From contig NZ_AUEA01000003.1 of the NCBI RefSeq assembly GCF_000425745.1, positions 408,036-472,035 on the forward strand: DNA of 64,000 bases, in the 5' to 3' direction. A program made the translations under genes and the position numbers. Below are positions 1 to 8,372 of this stretch, one piece after another. This DNA comes from Pseudomonas cremoricolorata DSM 17059 = NBRC 16634. Lineage in GTDB: Bacteria; Pseudomonadota; Gammaproteobacteria; Pseudomonadales; Pseudomonadaceae. The notes under the pieces were generated by a model. It was not told the DNA's origin. It worked only from the letters and a program-made list of their open reading frames with translations, and did not search any database. The first letter of the stretch is position 1, and each line of letters begins with the position of its first letter.

Positions 1-154
1 CCCCAGCGTCAAGACCGACCTGGTCAACGCCAAGGGTCAGTGGGTAGACGCCGAGGTCAAGGAATGCAAGGCCAACGGCTGGCACCTGATCACCTCGCGT
101 ACCCCGGATGACCTGCCGGCGTTCAACCAGGCGATCGCCGAGGCCCTGGCGTGA
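1..154 (+). CDS. DJ-1/PfpI family protein, C-terminal fragment
   Basis: The reading frame is open from the window edge to a TGA at 152-154 and gives about 50 residues. The order SVKTDL, WVDAEV, LITSRTPDDLPAFNQAI matches the C-terminal end of DJ-1/PfpI family (type 1 glutamine amidotransferase-like) proteins, where a charged strand precedes the LITSR.P.DLP.F helix. The nucleophile elbow and catalytic cysteine lie outside the window, so activity (protease, glyoxalase or chaperone type) cannot be judged. The gene appears to end an upstream unit, since the next gene begins about 150 bases later. Confidence 0.75.
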   Translation, partial: PSVKTDLVNAKGQWVDAEVKECKANGWHLITSRTPDDLPAFNQAIAEALA

Positions 155-161
155 TTCACCT

Positions 162-195
162 GCGCGCGTGGCACCTGTTACCGGTGCCGCGCCGC
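162..195 (+). terminator. GC-rich hairpin after the PfpI-family gene
   Basis: GGCACC (170-175) pairs with GGTGCC (183-188) around a 7-base loop, with further GC complementarity just outside. It begins shortly after the TGA of the preceding gene. There is no T-run after it, so intrinsic termination is only suggested. Confidence 0.3.
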
Positions 196-307
196 GGGAC
201 GATGGAATTCCTGCAATAGCGTGATGTCACAGCGAAATCGGAGGAGGTGTCCAAACGCCAGGCGCGTCTCGGACCTTCCGCATGTAACCGCACCAAGAGT
301 CCCAGCG

Positions 308-712
308 ATGACCGAACCCACCTCCCCTGCCTACGCGCCGCACATTCTGCTGGTCGAAGACGAACAGATGATTCGTGATCTGATCGTGTTCGCCCTGGAA
401 GATCTCGGCGCCACTGTCAAGGCAGTGGAAACCGCCGATGAAGGCCTGGCAGCACTCGAGCTGGCGCCCTGGTCGCTGCTGCTGACAGACGTGCAGACCC
501 CCGGTGAGCTCGACGGCCTGCAACTGGCCTGGCGCGCCCAGGCGCGCGCGCCGGACATGGGCCTGGTGGTGATGAGTGGCTACCATGGCGGTCTGAACGC
601 GCCGTTGCCGGAGGGTGCGCTGTTTCTGCCCAAGCCGTGGTCGATGGATCAGTTCTACGAGGTCATCGAGTTGCAGCTGGCGCGTCGTGCGGCCTACCGT
701 CCGGCGGCCTGA
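308..712 (+). CDS. single-domain response regulator (receiver only)
   Basis: This 134-residue protein is almost entirely a CheY-like receiver. It has the acidic pair in LLVEDE (residues 14-19), the phosphoacceptor Asp at about 61 (LLLTDVQ), a Ser in VVMSGY and the conserved Lys in LPKPW near the end. No DNA-binding or enzymatic output domain follows. The ATG at 308 is preferred because the receiver fold starts a few residues after it; an in-frame ATG at 221 would add a non-conserved, arginine-rich tail. The gene sits about 100 bases upstream of a hydrolase/histidine kinase pair and may receive phosphate from that kinase. This partnership is inferred from proximity only. Confidence 0.85.
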   Translation: MTEPTSPAYAPHILLVEDEQMIRDLIVFALEDLGATVKAVETADEGLAALELAPWSLLLTDVQTPGELDGLQLAWRAQARAPDMGLVVMSGYHGGLNAPLPEGALFLPKPWSMDQFYEVIELQLARRAAYRPAA

Positions 713-809
713 ACGAGATTGCTGCGCGGCAGTTCCCAACGGTGGTGATTTGAGGCAGGCTCGCCCGAGTCTGTAGTGCCCTTCAATCCATTTGCGTTTT
801 GGAATCCAC

Positions 810-1631
810 ATGGATTTACAACGGCGTAACAACGTGCGAGTGCGCGGCAACGGCGCGTGCACCCTGATCTTTTCCCATGGCTTTGGTTGCGACCAGTCGA
901 TGTGGCGGTTTCTCCTGCCGCACTTCGAACAGCGCTGGCGCACCATCAGTTACGACCTGGTAGGCGCCGGTGCCTCTGACCTGAGCGCCTATGACCGCGA
1001 CAAGTACGACACCTTGTCGGGCTACGCCAGCGACCTCAACCAGTTGATCGACCACTACGGCCAAGGCCCTGTGGTGCTGATCGGCCATTCGGTCAGTGCG
1101 ATGATCGGCGTGCTCGCCGACCGCCAGTGCAGCGGGCGCATCGCGGCGCAGGTGATGATCGGCCCCTCGCCCTGCTACATCGACGATGCCCAAGGCTATG
1201 TCGGCGGCTTCAAGGAAGCCGATATCCAGTCGCTGCTCGATACCCTGGACAGCAACTACCTGGGCTGGTCGAGCACCATGGCCCCGGTGATCATGGGCGC
1301 TCCCGGCGAGCCGGAACTGAGTGAAGAGCTGACCAACAGCTTCTGCCGCACCGACCCGGAGATCGCCCGCCAGTTCGCCCGCGTCACCTTCCTCTCCGAC
1401 AATCGCGAGGACGTCGCCGGGTTACAGACCCCTACCCTGATCCTGCAATCGAGCGACGATCTGATCGCGCCACTGGCCGTGGGCGAGTACCTCAAGCAGC
1501 ACATGCCCAACAGCCAGCTGAGCCTGGTGCCCAACATCGGCCACTGTCCGCACATGAGTGCGCCCAGCGCCTGTACCGAGGCGATCGACGCCTTCCTCGG
1601 CGAACGCCTGGGCCAGCATGCACAGCCTTGA
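810..1631 (+). CDS. RsbQ/KAI2-like alpha/beta hydrolase
   Basis: This 273-residue alpha/beta hydrolase closely resembles Bacillus RsbQ across its length: HGFGCDQSMW near the N terminus, YDLVGAGASDLSAYD, MIGPSPCYIDD, and CRTDPEIARQFA. The nucleophile is Ser94 in GHSVSA, with Asp at about 218 (SSDDLIAP) and His at about 244 (GHCPHMS) completing the triad. In Bacillus, RsbQ works with the PAS phosphatase RsbP in energy-stress sensing, and the family is related to plant KAI2/D14 receptors. Here the next gene, which overlaps by 14 bases, is a PAS histidine kinase, so the hydrolase probably makes or senses a small ligand for that kinase. ATG 810 is chosen over an upstream TTG at 792 because homology starts here. 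Confidence 0.9.
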   Translation: MDLQRRNNVRVRGNGACTLIFSHGFGCDQSMWRFLLPHFEQRWRTISYDLVGAGASDLSAYDRDKYDTLSGYASDLNQLIDHYGQGPVVLIGHSVSAMIGVLADRQCSGRIAAQVMIGPSPCYIDDAQGYVGGFKEADIQSLLDTLDSNYLGWSSTMAPVIMGAPGEPELSEELTNSFCRTDPEIARQFARVTFLSDNREDVAGLQTPTLILQSSDDLIAPLAVGEYLKQHMPNSQLSLVPNIGHCPHMSAPSACTEAIDAFLGERLGQHAQP

Positions 1632-2817
1632 GCTGCTGCCGGGCGCCGAAGCGCTGTTCGAGCGGGCGCCCTGCGGCCTGGTGGTGACCCAGGAAGACGG
1701 CACCATCCTTCGCAGTAACCAGACCTTCGCCGAGTGGATCGGTCATCAGGCGCAGAGCCTGATCGGCCAGCGCTTCCAGAACCTGCTGACCATGGGCGGG
1801 CGGATCTTCCACCAGACCCACTGGGCGCCGCTGATGCGCATGCAAGGCTCGGTCGCCGAGGTCAAGCTCGATCTGCTGCACCGCGACGGGCGCCTGCTGA
1901 CTTTGCTGCTCAACGGCATTCGCCGCGAGCATGAGCAAGGCGTGTGCTACGAGCTGGCCCTGTTCGGTCTGGTCGAGCGCGATCGCTACGAACGCGAACT
2001 GCTCGCCGCGCGCAAGCGTGCCGAGCAGCTGCTGGCCGAACGCAGCAGCGCCGAACTGGCCTTGCAACAGGCCAAGGCCGAGCTTGCCGTCGCCTACCGT
2101 CAGGCCCAGCGCCGGGCATCGTTCGCCGAACAGATGGTGGCCATCGCCAGTCACGACCTGAAGAATCCGCTGACCGCCATCAAGATGGCCAGCGGCCTGC
2201 TGGCGCGCGGCGAACGCAGTGCCCGCGAGCAGCAACTGGTGGACAACATCCAGGTTTCGTGCGAGCGCGCGCAGCGCATGATCGCCGACCTGCTCGATCT
2301 CGCCTCGGTGCGCATCGGCCATGGCATCAGCATCCGCCGGCGCCCGGTGATCCTTCACGACCTGGTCGCCGACAGTGTGGCCGAGTGGCGCGTGGCCTTT
2401 CCCCAGGCGCACGTGCGCTACCTTGGGCGCAACCGCGGCACGGTCATTCTCGACCCGGATCGCCTTTATCAGGCGCTGGGCAACCTGGTGGCCAATGGCG
2501 CAACCTACGGCGACCTGCGCCACCCGATCACCCTCACCAGCGACGTCAGCGCAGCGTTCACCACGTTCACCGTGCACAACCACGGCAGCGCCATTCCGGC
2601 GCCGGTGATTCCGCGCCTGTTCGAACCCATGACCCGCGCCAGCGAACGCAGCGCCGGCGTGCGCTCGGTTGGCCTGGGCCTGTTCATCGTCAAGGAAATC
2701 GTCAACGCCCACGGTGGCGAGATCACCGTGGACTCCAGCGAGGCAGCCGGTACCACCTTCACCCTGCGCCTGCCCGCACTCCCATCGACCGCCCCCAGCG
2801 AGGCTCTGGCGCCATGA
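1618..2817 (+). CDS. PAS domain sensor histidine kinase (RsbQ partner)
   Basis: This 399-residue protein has an N-terminal PAS domain (about residues 8-125), a coiled coil (about 125-165), a HisKA domain with phosphoacceptor His179 in IASHDLKNPLTA, and a HATPase_c domain. The ATPase region shows an N-box (LGNLVANGATYGD) and a G-box (VGLGLFIVKEIV). The PAS region carries the GGRIFHQTHW and EVKLDLLHRDG segments typical of RsbP-type PAS domains, but the output is a kinase rather than a PP2C phosphatase. There is no transmembrane segment, so it is predicted to be cytoplasmic. The start overlaps the hydrolase gene by 14 bases, indicating translational coupling. The N-box reads N-x3-NGATY where many kinases have a second Asn at the Gly position, so the ATP site is slightly divergent. 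Confidence 0.9.
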   Translation: MHSLELLPGAEALFERAPCGLVVTQEDGTILRSNQTFAEWIGHQAQSLIGQRFQNLLTMGGRIFHQTHWAPLMRMQGSVAEVKLDLLHRDGRLLTLLLNGIRREHEQGVCYELALFGLVERDRYERELLAARKRAEQLLAERSSAELALQQAKAELAVAYRQAQRRASFAEQMVAIASHDLKNPLTAIKMASGLLARGERSAREQQLVDNIQVSCERAQRMIADLLDLASVRIGHGISIRRRPVILHDLVADSVAEWRVAFPQAHVRYLGRNRGTVILDPDRLYQALGNLVANGATYGDLRHPITLTSDVSAAFTTFTVHNHGSAIPAPVIPRLFEPMTRASERSAGVRSVGLGLFIVKEIVNAHGGEITVDSSEAAGTTFTLRLPALPSTAPSEALAP

Positions 2818-3044
2818 ACCCGATCACCCAGCTCGAACAGAGCATCGAGCGGCTAGGCCGCGTGGCCGATGCACTCGATGCCATCACTCCCTGCCCCACC
2901 TCACGCCTGCTGCTGGTGACCTGGCTCGCCGAGCGCCTGCGCAGCGAGGCCGAACTCGAGCACGCCGAGGGCCAGCTGCCGGCGCTGCCCGATACCCTGG
3001 TTGCCGACTACCGCGCCTGGATCGCCAAGGGTGGTCGCGATTGA
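2814..3044 (+). CDS. small hypothetical protein coupled to the histidine kinase
   Basis: This 76-residue protein begins within an ATGA overlap with the kinase stop codon, so its translation is probably coupled. It is predicted to be helical and soluble: an N-terminal helix (TQLEQSIERLGRVADAL), a CPTSRLLLVTWLAERLR segment, and an acidic middle. It has no signal peptide or membrane segment. I do not recognise a family. Its position as last gene of the hydrolase-kinase unit suggests an accessory role such as binding the kinase or its regulator, but no motif shows this. Confidence 0.7.
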   Translation: MNPITQLEQSIERLGRVADALDAITPCPTSRLLLVTWLAERLRSEAELEHAEGQLPALPDTLVADYRAWIAKGGRD

Positions 3045-3149
3045 GCGCTGCAACTGCACCGCTGGCCCATTTCACCTGAACTTTGAGGGCTTGCATGGCT
3101 TCCTCTGCTAAGAGGTCACTTCCGACCGCCTTAGCAGGAATCACGCCCT

Positions 3150-4358
3150 ATGCGAGCACTGACCTACCACGGCGCCACCGATGTCAGGGTCGATACCGTC
3201 CCTGATCCGATCCTCGAAGCACCTGACGACATCATCCTGCGGGTCACCGCCACGGCGATCTGCGGCTCGGACCTGCACCTTTACCACGGCAAGATTCCAC
3301 AGACCGAAAGCGGCGACATCTTCGGCCATGAATTCATGGGCGTGGTTGAAGAGGTCGGTCGCGAGGTCAGCGAGGTGGCGGTCGGCGACCGCGTGGTGAT
3401 TCCTTTCGTCATCGCCTGCGGCAGTTGCTTTTTCTGCGCCCTCGACCAGTTCGCAGCCTGCGAAACCACCAACACCGGGCGCGGCGCACTGCTGAACAAG
3501 AAGGGCATTCCGCCTGGTGCGGCGCTGTTCGGCTACAGCCACCTGTACGGCGGCATCCCCGGCGGCCAGGCCGATTACGTGCGCGTGCCCAAGGCCAATG
3601 TCGGGCCGTTCAAGGTGCCGGGCACGCTGACCGATGACAAAGTGCTGTTTCTTTCCGACATTCTGCCCACGGCCTGGCAAGCGGTGCGCAACGCCGAGAT
3701 CGGCAAGGGCTCGAGCCTTGCCATCTACGGCGCCGGGCCGGTGGGCCTGCTCACTGCGGCCTGTGCCCGCATGCTTGGCGCCGAGCGCATCTTCATGGTC
3801 GATGACAACGACTATCGCCTGGCCTACGCCCGCCAGGCCTATGACGTGATGCCGATCAACTTCGAGCAGGATGATGACCCGGCCGACACCATCATCCGCC
3901 ACACCCCCGGCATGCGCGGCGTCGATGCCGTGGTCGATGCCGTGGGCTTCGAAGCCAAGGGCAGCACCACCGAAACCGTGCTCACCGCGCTGAAGCTGGA
4001 AAGCAGCAGCGGCAAGGCCCTGCGCCAGTGCATCGCCGCCGTGCGCCGCGGCGGCGTGGTCAGTGTGCCGGGGGTCTATGCCGGGTTCATCCACGGTTTT
4101 CTCTTCGGCGATGCCTTCGACAAAGGCCTGACCTTCAAGATGGGCCAGACCCACGTACAGCGCTTCCTGCCTGAACTGCTCGAACACATCGAGGCCGGGC
4201 GCCTGCAACCGGAGCTGATCATCACCCACCGCCTGGCCCTGGAAGAAGCGCCACTGGGTTACCAGCTGTTCGACAAAAAACAAGACGACTGCCGCAAGGT
4301 GATCCTGGTACCAGGGGCCGCCGCGGGCACATTGGGAGCCGACCATGAATACGCCTGA
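3150..4358 (+). CDS. zinc-dependent alcohol dehydrogenase
   Basis: This 402-residue medium-chain dehydrogenase has the catalytic zinc ligands in ICGSDLH and [12 protein letters not shown], the structural zinc cysteines in [16 protein letters not shown], and the Rossmann dinucleotide motif YGAGPVGL. The overall arrangement resembles the glutathione-independent formaldehyde dehydrogenase-like branch, with an extended segment ([29 protein letters not shown]) between the zinc lobe and the cofactor domain. Substrate cannot be assigned; oxidation of an alcohol or aldehyde with NAD(P) in the cytoplasm is expected. The downstream gene overlaps its 3' end by 14 bases. A start at 3150 aligns with the usual MRALTYHG opening of the family. 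Confidence 0.9.
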   Translation: MRALTYHGATDVRVDTVPDPILEAPDDIILRVTATAICGSDLHLYHGKIPQTESGDIFGHEFMGVVEEVGREVSEVAVGDRVVIPFVIACGSCFFCALDQFAACETTNTGRGALLNKKGIPPGAALFGYSHLYGGIPGGQADYVRVPKANVGPFKVPGTLTDDKVLFLSDILPTAWQAVRNAEIGKGSSLAIYGAGPVGLLTAACARMLGAERIFMVDDNDYRLAYARQAYDVMPINFEQDDDPADTIIRHTPGMRGVDAVVDAVGFEAKGSTTETVLTALKLESSSGKALRQCIAAVRRGGVVSVPGVYAGFIHGFLFGDAFDKGLTFKMGQTHVQRFLPELLEHIEAGRLQPELIITHRLALEEAPLGYQLFDKKQDDCRKVILVPGAAAGTLGADHEYA

Positions 4359-4923
4359 AACACCACAAAGCCACAGCCTGATCGACCCCGCCACGGGCAT
4401 GAAGCCTGGCGAGCGCTACCAGATCGAGCAACGCGAGGGCGCGCATGCCTTCGACGGTTTCTTCCTCGATGGCAAGTACTTTCTCGAGGCCGATCTGCTC
4501 ACCGCCGTCGGCTGGCTGGAGGGCCAGCGCTTTATCTACGACCGGGTACAGGCCAGCGGCGAGCCAGAGTTCGCCGAGCGCCATGCCGGTGACATCAGCG
4601 AACTGAGGCTGACGCTGGTAGACGGCACGCTGCTGAAACTGACGCCGCTGGAGGTCGAGGTGGCGGTCAAGGCCGACGACGAGCCTGCCGGCGAGGATAC
4701 AGCCCAGGACCCTGCCCCCGCGCAAGCCGCAGGCTTAGCCAGTGACGAAGACGCAGAACAGCCAACGCAGCCAGAACCTGACCAGGCGTCCGCCCAGCAA
4801 CAAGACCAGGCCAAATCCCACCCCTGCCCGGCCTCCACCACCGTCCAAGTGCTGGCCGCAGCCGGCGCGGCGCTACTGGTCGGTGTGGCGACAGGTGTCG
4901 CGCTGAGTCGCTGCCGACGCTGA
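4345..4923 (+). CDS. hypothetical protein with C-terminal membrane anchor
   Basis: This 192-residue protein has three parts. There is a folded N-terminal region (about 1-105) with [19 protein letters not shown] and [11 protein letters not shown] segments. A low-complexity Ala/Gln/Asp/Glu/Pro linker follows (about 108-158). A single C-terminal hydrophobic helix ([19 protein letters not shown], about 167-186) ends in Arg/Cys, a typical tail anchor. There is no N-terminal signal. The start overlaps the dehydrogenase gene by 14 bases, so the two are likely co-expressed. I do not recognise the family, so the function is unknown. Confidence 0.75.
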   Translation: MNTPETPQSHSLIDPATGMKPGERYQIEQREGAHAFDGFFLDGKYFLEADLLTAVGWLEGQRFIYDRVQASGEPEFAERHAGDISELRLTLVDGTLLKLTPLEVEVAVKADDEPAGEDTAQDPAPAQAAGLASDEDAEQPTQPEPDQASAQQQDQAKSHPCPASTTVQVLAAAGAALLVGVATGVALSRCRR

Positions 4924-5080
4924 ACGGTACGCAGGCCTGCACGTCGTGCAGCAAAACCGGTCGCGGGGCAGTACGACGAGCAGCGCCTTGTTAGCGTCAT
5001 CCTGCGCATGCACGAGGGTTGCACCTGCGTGCGCATTCGCTGAGTCGTCATCGCGCCGTCGCGCGAACAACAGCCATCGC

Positions 5081-5929
5081 TTAAAGCAGTTCGAAGCCTT
5101 TTTCCTGCACCATCGCACGCAGACTTTTACGCCCTCCCATGTACTCCATGCTTGTCATTGAATGATGAAGCGCACCCTTCCAGGTCTTGGGCGACATGTT
5201 CTGTTGGTTACGGAAATCCTGGCAGGCCTCTTCATAGCCTTCTACGTAGTCGCGGTAGCCATCTCGGTCGTAGCGATTGTGATGTAGCACTACCGGCTGT
5301 GCAGGACGAGGACGTATGGCACTTGTGCGGTTTGGGTCAGGATGCCCAACAACCATGCCAAAGGTGACGAAAGCATATTCAGGCAGGTTGATGATGCCGG
5401 CCAGCTCTTTGGCAATGTTTCGCATGACTCCCAGATAGACAATACCCAACCCTATCGACTCAGCCGCGAGTGCGGCATTTTGAGCAGCCAGGGTGGCGTC
5501 CACGGACGCCATCAAAAAAGAGTCCAGATAATTCAGGACGAATGGGTCGCCACCTTGGTCGCGAGTCATGGCTGCCGAACGTGAGGTATCTGCCACCCAT
5601 AACAGAAGTGCGGGAGCTTCCAACATCCATGGGATACGATCGACCTTCACCTCCCGAGCGACTGTGTCGTGGATCTCTGTCTTCAAGGCCTCATCCGTGA
5701 CAGCCACCACACTCCATTGATTCAGAGCCGAGGATGTGGACGCCGACTGTGCAACTGCGACCATCGTCTCGATCGCTCCGTCAGGCAGCGCTTGGGATAA
5801 GAATGTACGGACAGACTTGTGGCGAAGCATCGCTTCGACCGTTGGCGTCATGATGAGCTTTTCAGGTTTCACCTGATTACCGTACCGCTCGAGAAGAAGG
5901 TAAGCCTGTGCGCGGGTCAGCTCTGTCAT
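5081..5929 (-). CDS. nitroreductase-family NAD(P)H-dependent flavin oxidoreductase
   Basis: This 282-residue protein fits the NfsA/Frp-like nitroreductase family: HKSVRTFLSQALPDGAIETMVAVAQSASTS near the N terminus (FMN phosphate contacts), LNQWSVVAV, the helical dimer segment DATLAAQNAALAAESIGLGIVYLG, and a C-terminal region with VVGHPDP. It would reduce nitroaromatics, quinones or free flavin in the cytoplasm. The start at 5929 is chosen because an AGGAG sits about 8 bases upstream; a longer in-frame extension to 6124 would overlap the divergent LysR gene. It is divergent from the LysR-type regulator at 6050, which probably controls it. Base composition is visibly less GC-rich than its neighbours. 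Confidence 0.9.
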   Translation of the reverse strand: MTELTRAQAYLLLERYGNQVKPEKLIMTPTVEAMLRHKSVRTFLSQALPDGAIETMVAVAQSASTSSALNQWSVVAVTDEALKTEIHDTVAREVKVDRIPWMLEAPALLLWVADTSRSAAMTRDQGGDPFVLNYLDSFLMASVDATLAAQNAALAAESIGLGIVYLGVMRNIAKELAGIINLPEYAFVTFGMVVGHPDPNRTSAIRPRPAQPVVLHHNRYDRDGYRDYVEGYEEACQDFRNQQNMSPKTWKGALHHSMTSMEYMGGRKSLRAMVQEKGFELL

Positions 5930-6005
5930 CTGAAATCTCCTGAAAGTTGACCGAAGACTAACGTCCCGCGTGACAAAGATAATCCCGCAGAATGCGGCTA
6001 CATAA

Positions 6006-6019
6006 TCCACAGCCGTGGA
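6006..6019. promoter_or_regulatory. candidate LysR operator between divergent genes
   Basis: A short inverted repeat TCCAC-N4-GTGGA lies in the 120-base region between the nitroreductase and LysR starts, next to an A/T-rich CATAAT that could be a -10 element for the regulator. LysR proteins often bind dyads in such divergent regions. No second dyad was found, so this is a weak prediction. Confidence 0.3.
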
Positions 6020-6049
6020 CAATGAATCACGCCCGGTTAGAATCACCGA

Positions 6050-6937
6050 ATGGATCACCTGACAGCAATTCGCACCTTCCAACGGATCGTTGAGACGCGG
6101 TCGTTCACCAAAGCGGCTGCCCACTTGGGTATGCCTCGTTCATCCGTCAGCAAGGCCGTACAGGAGCTGGAACAGCACCTCGGTACGAAACTGCTGCAGC
6201 GAACGACACGCACCGTTGCCCTCACCACGGAGGGCGCCGAGTATTACCGCAAGGTTACGCAGTTGGTTGCTCGGCTGGACGAGGCCGAGGCTGAACTAAG
6301 AGACATGGGCGCAGCCTCGCGCGGCAGGCTACGGGTCGACCTGCACTCGTCACTGGCACAACTGCTCCTGATACCGGTGCTGAAAGAGTTCAGAGCACGT
6401 CATCCCCATATCCAGGTAGCACTGGGAGTCAGCGACCGCCCTGTCAATCTGATCGAAGAGGGCGTCGACTGCGTAATACGCGCTGGACAGTTGGCGGATT
6501 CTTCTTTAGTTGCAAAGACACTGTTCATCGACAGATTGATGACGTGTGCAAGCCCTGAGTACTTGATGCAACACGGTACACCTTCATCGCCGGCTGATCT
6601 CGATCGCCACCAGATCGTAGGGTATTTCAGTGCCTCGAATGGTGAGGTGTGGCCATTGCGCTTTCGCAAGCGAGGGGGTGAGCAACTCATCTCCCGCTTT
6701 GATATCGCCTCGAATGACAGTGCCAGCCATATCAATATGATCTCGAATGGAGCGGGAATAGGACAGACGTTCGCTTGTGTGGCAGCTCGGCTTTTTGAGT
6801 CTGGTGCGCTCGTGCCGATACTTGAAAAACACACCTGCTCAACGGTCCCCATTTCAGTCATCTACCCATCGAACAAGCAGTTGAATGCGCGTGTCCGTGT
6901 ATTCGTAGACTGGATTGTCGAGCGGCTGGGCGGATAA
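6050..6937 (+). CDS. LysR-family transcriptional regulator
   Basis: This 295-residue regulator has the N-terminal winged helix-turn-helix (LTAIRTFQRIVETRSFTKAA, then HLGMPRSSVSKAVQELEQHLG and LLQRTTRTVALTTEG) and a C-terminal type 2 periplasmic-binding-like effector domain (about residues 90-295, GRLRVDLHSSLAQ, VDCVIRAG). It belongs to the large branch of LysR proteins near CrgA/AaeR-like regulators. It is transcribed away from the nitroreductase gene and is expected to regulate that gene and itself in response to an aromatic or electrophilic ligand; the ligand is unknown. Like its partner it is less GC-rich than the flanks, suggesting the pair moved together. Confidence 0.92.
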   Translation: MDHLTAIRTFQRIVETRSFTKAAAHLGMPRSSVSKAVQELEQHLGTKLLQRTTRTVALTTEGAEYYRKVTQLVARLDEAEAELRDMGAASRGRLRVDLHSSLAQLLLIPVLKEFRARHPHIQVALGVSDRPVNLIEEGVDCVIRAGQLADSSLVAKTLFIDRLMTCASPEYLMQHGTPSSPADLDRHQIVGYFSASNGEVWPLRFRKRGGEQLISRFDIASNDSASHINMISNGAGIGQTFACVAARLFESGALVPILEKHTCSTVPISVIYPSNKQLNARVRVFVDWIVERLGG

Positions 6938-7015
6938 CGGGTAACGTGTAGGGAGGTCATACGCTGGCAGCTGAACATTCCATCACGGTATTCACTGTCC
7001 GCTCGCTGGAGCCAT

Positions 7016-7051
7016 GAAAAACGCCGGGGCCATGCGCCACCGGCGTTTCTT
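7016..7051 (+). terminator. hairpin terminator after the LysR gene
   Basis: AAACGCCGG (7019-7027) and CCGGCGTTT (7040-7048) form a perfect 9-bp stem around a 12-base loop, preceded by A residues and followed by TTTCTT. It could stop transcription in both directions, ending the LysR transcript and that of the minus-strand DUF4142 gene. Confidence 0.65.
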
Positions 7052-7095
7052 CAGAACTGCTCACTGCTGACCGCTCGCAGCTTACCGCTCAGCCC

Positions 7096-7605
7096 TCACT
7101 GCTTGGCATCACCACCATGGGCAGCGGCCAGTTTGCGCGCTTCTTCCAGGTGTTTTTCAAGCTTTGGCAGAGTTTCGCTGGCAAACGCCTTCAGCTCGGC
7201 ATCCTTGCCATCCTTGACCTCTTCGTTGAACAGCTCGATGGTTTTCTCGTGGGCGTTGACCTGATTGTTGGCGTACGAGCGATCGAACGATTCTTCACGG
7301 ATGTCGAGAATCAGCTTCTTGGCCTTGTCCAGCAACTCGGCATCGGTGGCCACTTTCAGGCCTTTCTGCTGGGCGATGCCCCTGAGCGTCTGGTTGGCCT
7401 TGGTGTGATCGTCGATCATCATCTGGGCGAAGCTCTTGACGTCTGCCGACTGGCTTTTCTGCAGCGCCAGCTTGCCCGCTTCGATCTCTGCAATGCCCTT
7501 GGCAGAGGCCTCATCGACGAAGTCGGCAGGCTCGGCGGCGAATGCTGCATGGCTGGCGAAGGCGAACAGTACACCGCAGATACCGGCTTTCAATTTGCTG
7601 TTCAT
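7096..7605 (-). CDS. DUF4142 periplasmic protein
   Basis: This 169-residue protein has a clear Sec signal peptide (LKAGICGVLFAFASHAAFA, cleavage before AEPADF). The mature part is a helical DUF4142 domain: VDEASAKGIAEIEAGKLALQKS, VKSFAQMMIDDHTKANQTL, and LKAFASETLPKLEKHLEEARKL. Members resemble a ferritin-like four-helix bundle and are often linked to stress tolerance in Pseudomonas, but the biochemical role is not established. The start at 7605 has an AAGGAG Shine-Dalgarno sequence about 8 bases upstream. It appears to be a single-gene unit. Confidence 0.88.
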   Translation of the reverse strand: MNSKLKAGICGVLFAFASHAAFAAEPADFVDEASAKGIAEIEAGKLALQKSQSADVKSFAQMMIDDHTKANQTLRGIAQQKGLKVATDAELLDKAKKLILDIREESFDRSYANNQVNAHEKTIELFNEEVKDGKDAELKAFASETLPKLEKHLEEARKLAAAHGGDAKQ

Positions 7606-7713
7606 GGTGTAACTCCTTGGGCGTCGTTCCATTGAGTGAAGTAGCACTCGTTGTGACTGAACGCGCGTCGGCAGGGTTCAGCTTTTCTCGGACCCGCTGG
7701 TCCGCCCTGCGCT

Positions 7714-8238
7714 TCACGCCACCTGGATGTACACGGCATAGGCGCCCAGCAGCACCCAGAACCCCAGGAAGATCCACGGTGTACGCAGTGAGAACAGCAA
7801 CGACTTCTTGTGCCCGGCGCGCGAGGTTTCCGCTTCGCTGAACAGCGGCGCCTCGTCGTACATCAGGCCCATCATCGGCTGGCCGCGCAGCAGGTGGCTT
7901 TGCTTGAGCTGCCAGTGATCGATGATCTTGTAAGCCGCGCGGATGCCTGGCCAGGCGTTGAGCGAGCTGAGTACGCCGAGCAGGGCCAGGAAGGCCGGCA
8001 CGATCATGGTGAACATCTTGCCCCACTCGGGGTTGAGGTTGCCCATGGCCGAGACGAAGGCAATCACCAGAAACGACTGCGCGGCCAAGTACGCATCGGT
8101 ACGGTTGGCAAGGATGCTGGTTTCGTACTGGATTTCATTGCGGTAGAAGTCCAGCCGCTCCTTGAGATTGCCGAACATCTGGGCGTTGCGCGCTTCTATC
8201 TCGTGCTCGGGGGTAGAAGGCGTGATGATCTGGGACAC
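7714..8238 (-). CDS. small inner-membrane hypothetical protein
   Basis: This 174-residue protein begins with GTG at 8238, supported by AGGAG about 8 bases upstream. It has an N-terminal cytoplasmic helix (EHEIEARNAQMFGNLKERL) and three hydrophobic segments: AYLAAQSFLVIAFVSAMG, MIVPAFLALLGVLSSL near the middle, and IFLGFWVLLGAYAVYI at the C terminus. A soluble loop of about 60 residues lies between the second and third. I do not recognise a named family. It is about 100 bases upstream of the DUF4142 gene on the same strand and may be co-transcribed. Confidence 0.75.
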   Translation of the reverse strand: MSQIITPSTPEHEIEARNAQMFGNLKERLDFYRNEIQYETSILANRTDAYLAAQSFLVIAFVSAMGNLNPEWGKMFTMIVPAFLALLGVLSSLNAWPGIRAAYKIIDHWQLKQSHLLRGQPMMGLMYDEAPLFSEAETSRAGHKKSLLFSLRTPWIFLGFWVLLGAYAVYIQVA

Positions 8239-8372
8239 GACTCGGCTCCTGCAGGTCGGACCTGCGTCTACATGGTTTGACGAGCGGTAGAGCCGGTCGG
8301 TCCGCAAAGATTCAGTTACATGTCACCAGCGGTACTGCCCTACCGCCAAGGAGCAAGGCAGATAGCGGCTGT

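Noticed and set aside
1492..2712. Long minus-strand open frame opposite the histidine kinase
   Set aside because: It mirrors the codon pattern of the kinase gene, has His/Gln/Gly-rich composition and no domain. It is an antisense artefact of high GC.
5930..6124. N-terminal extension of the nitroreductase into the LysR gene
   Set aside because: AGGAG supports the start at 5929, and the extension would cover the divergent promoter and the LysR start.
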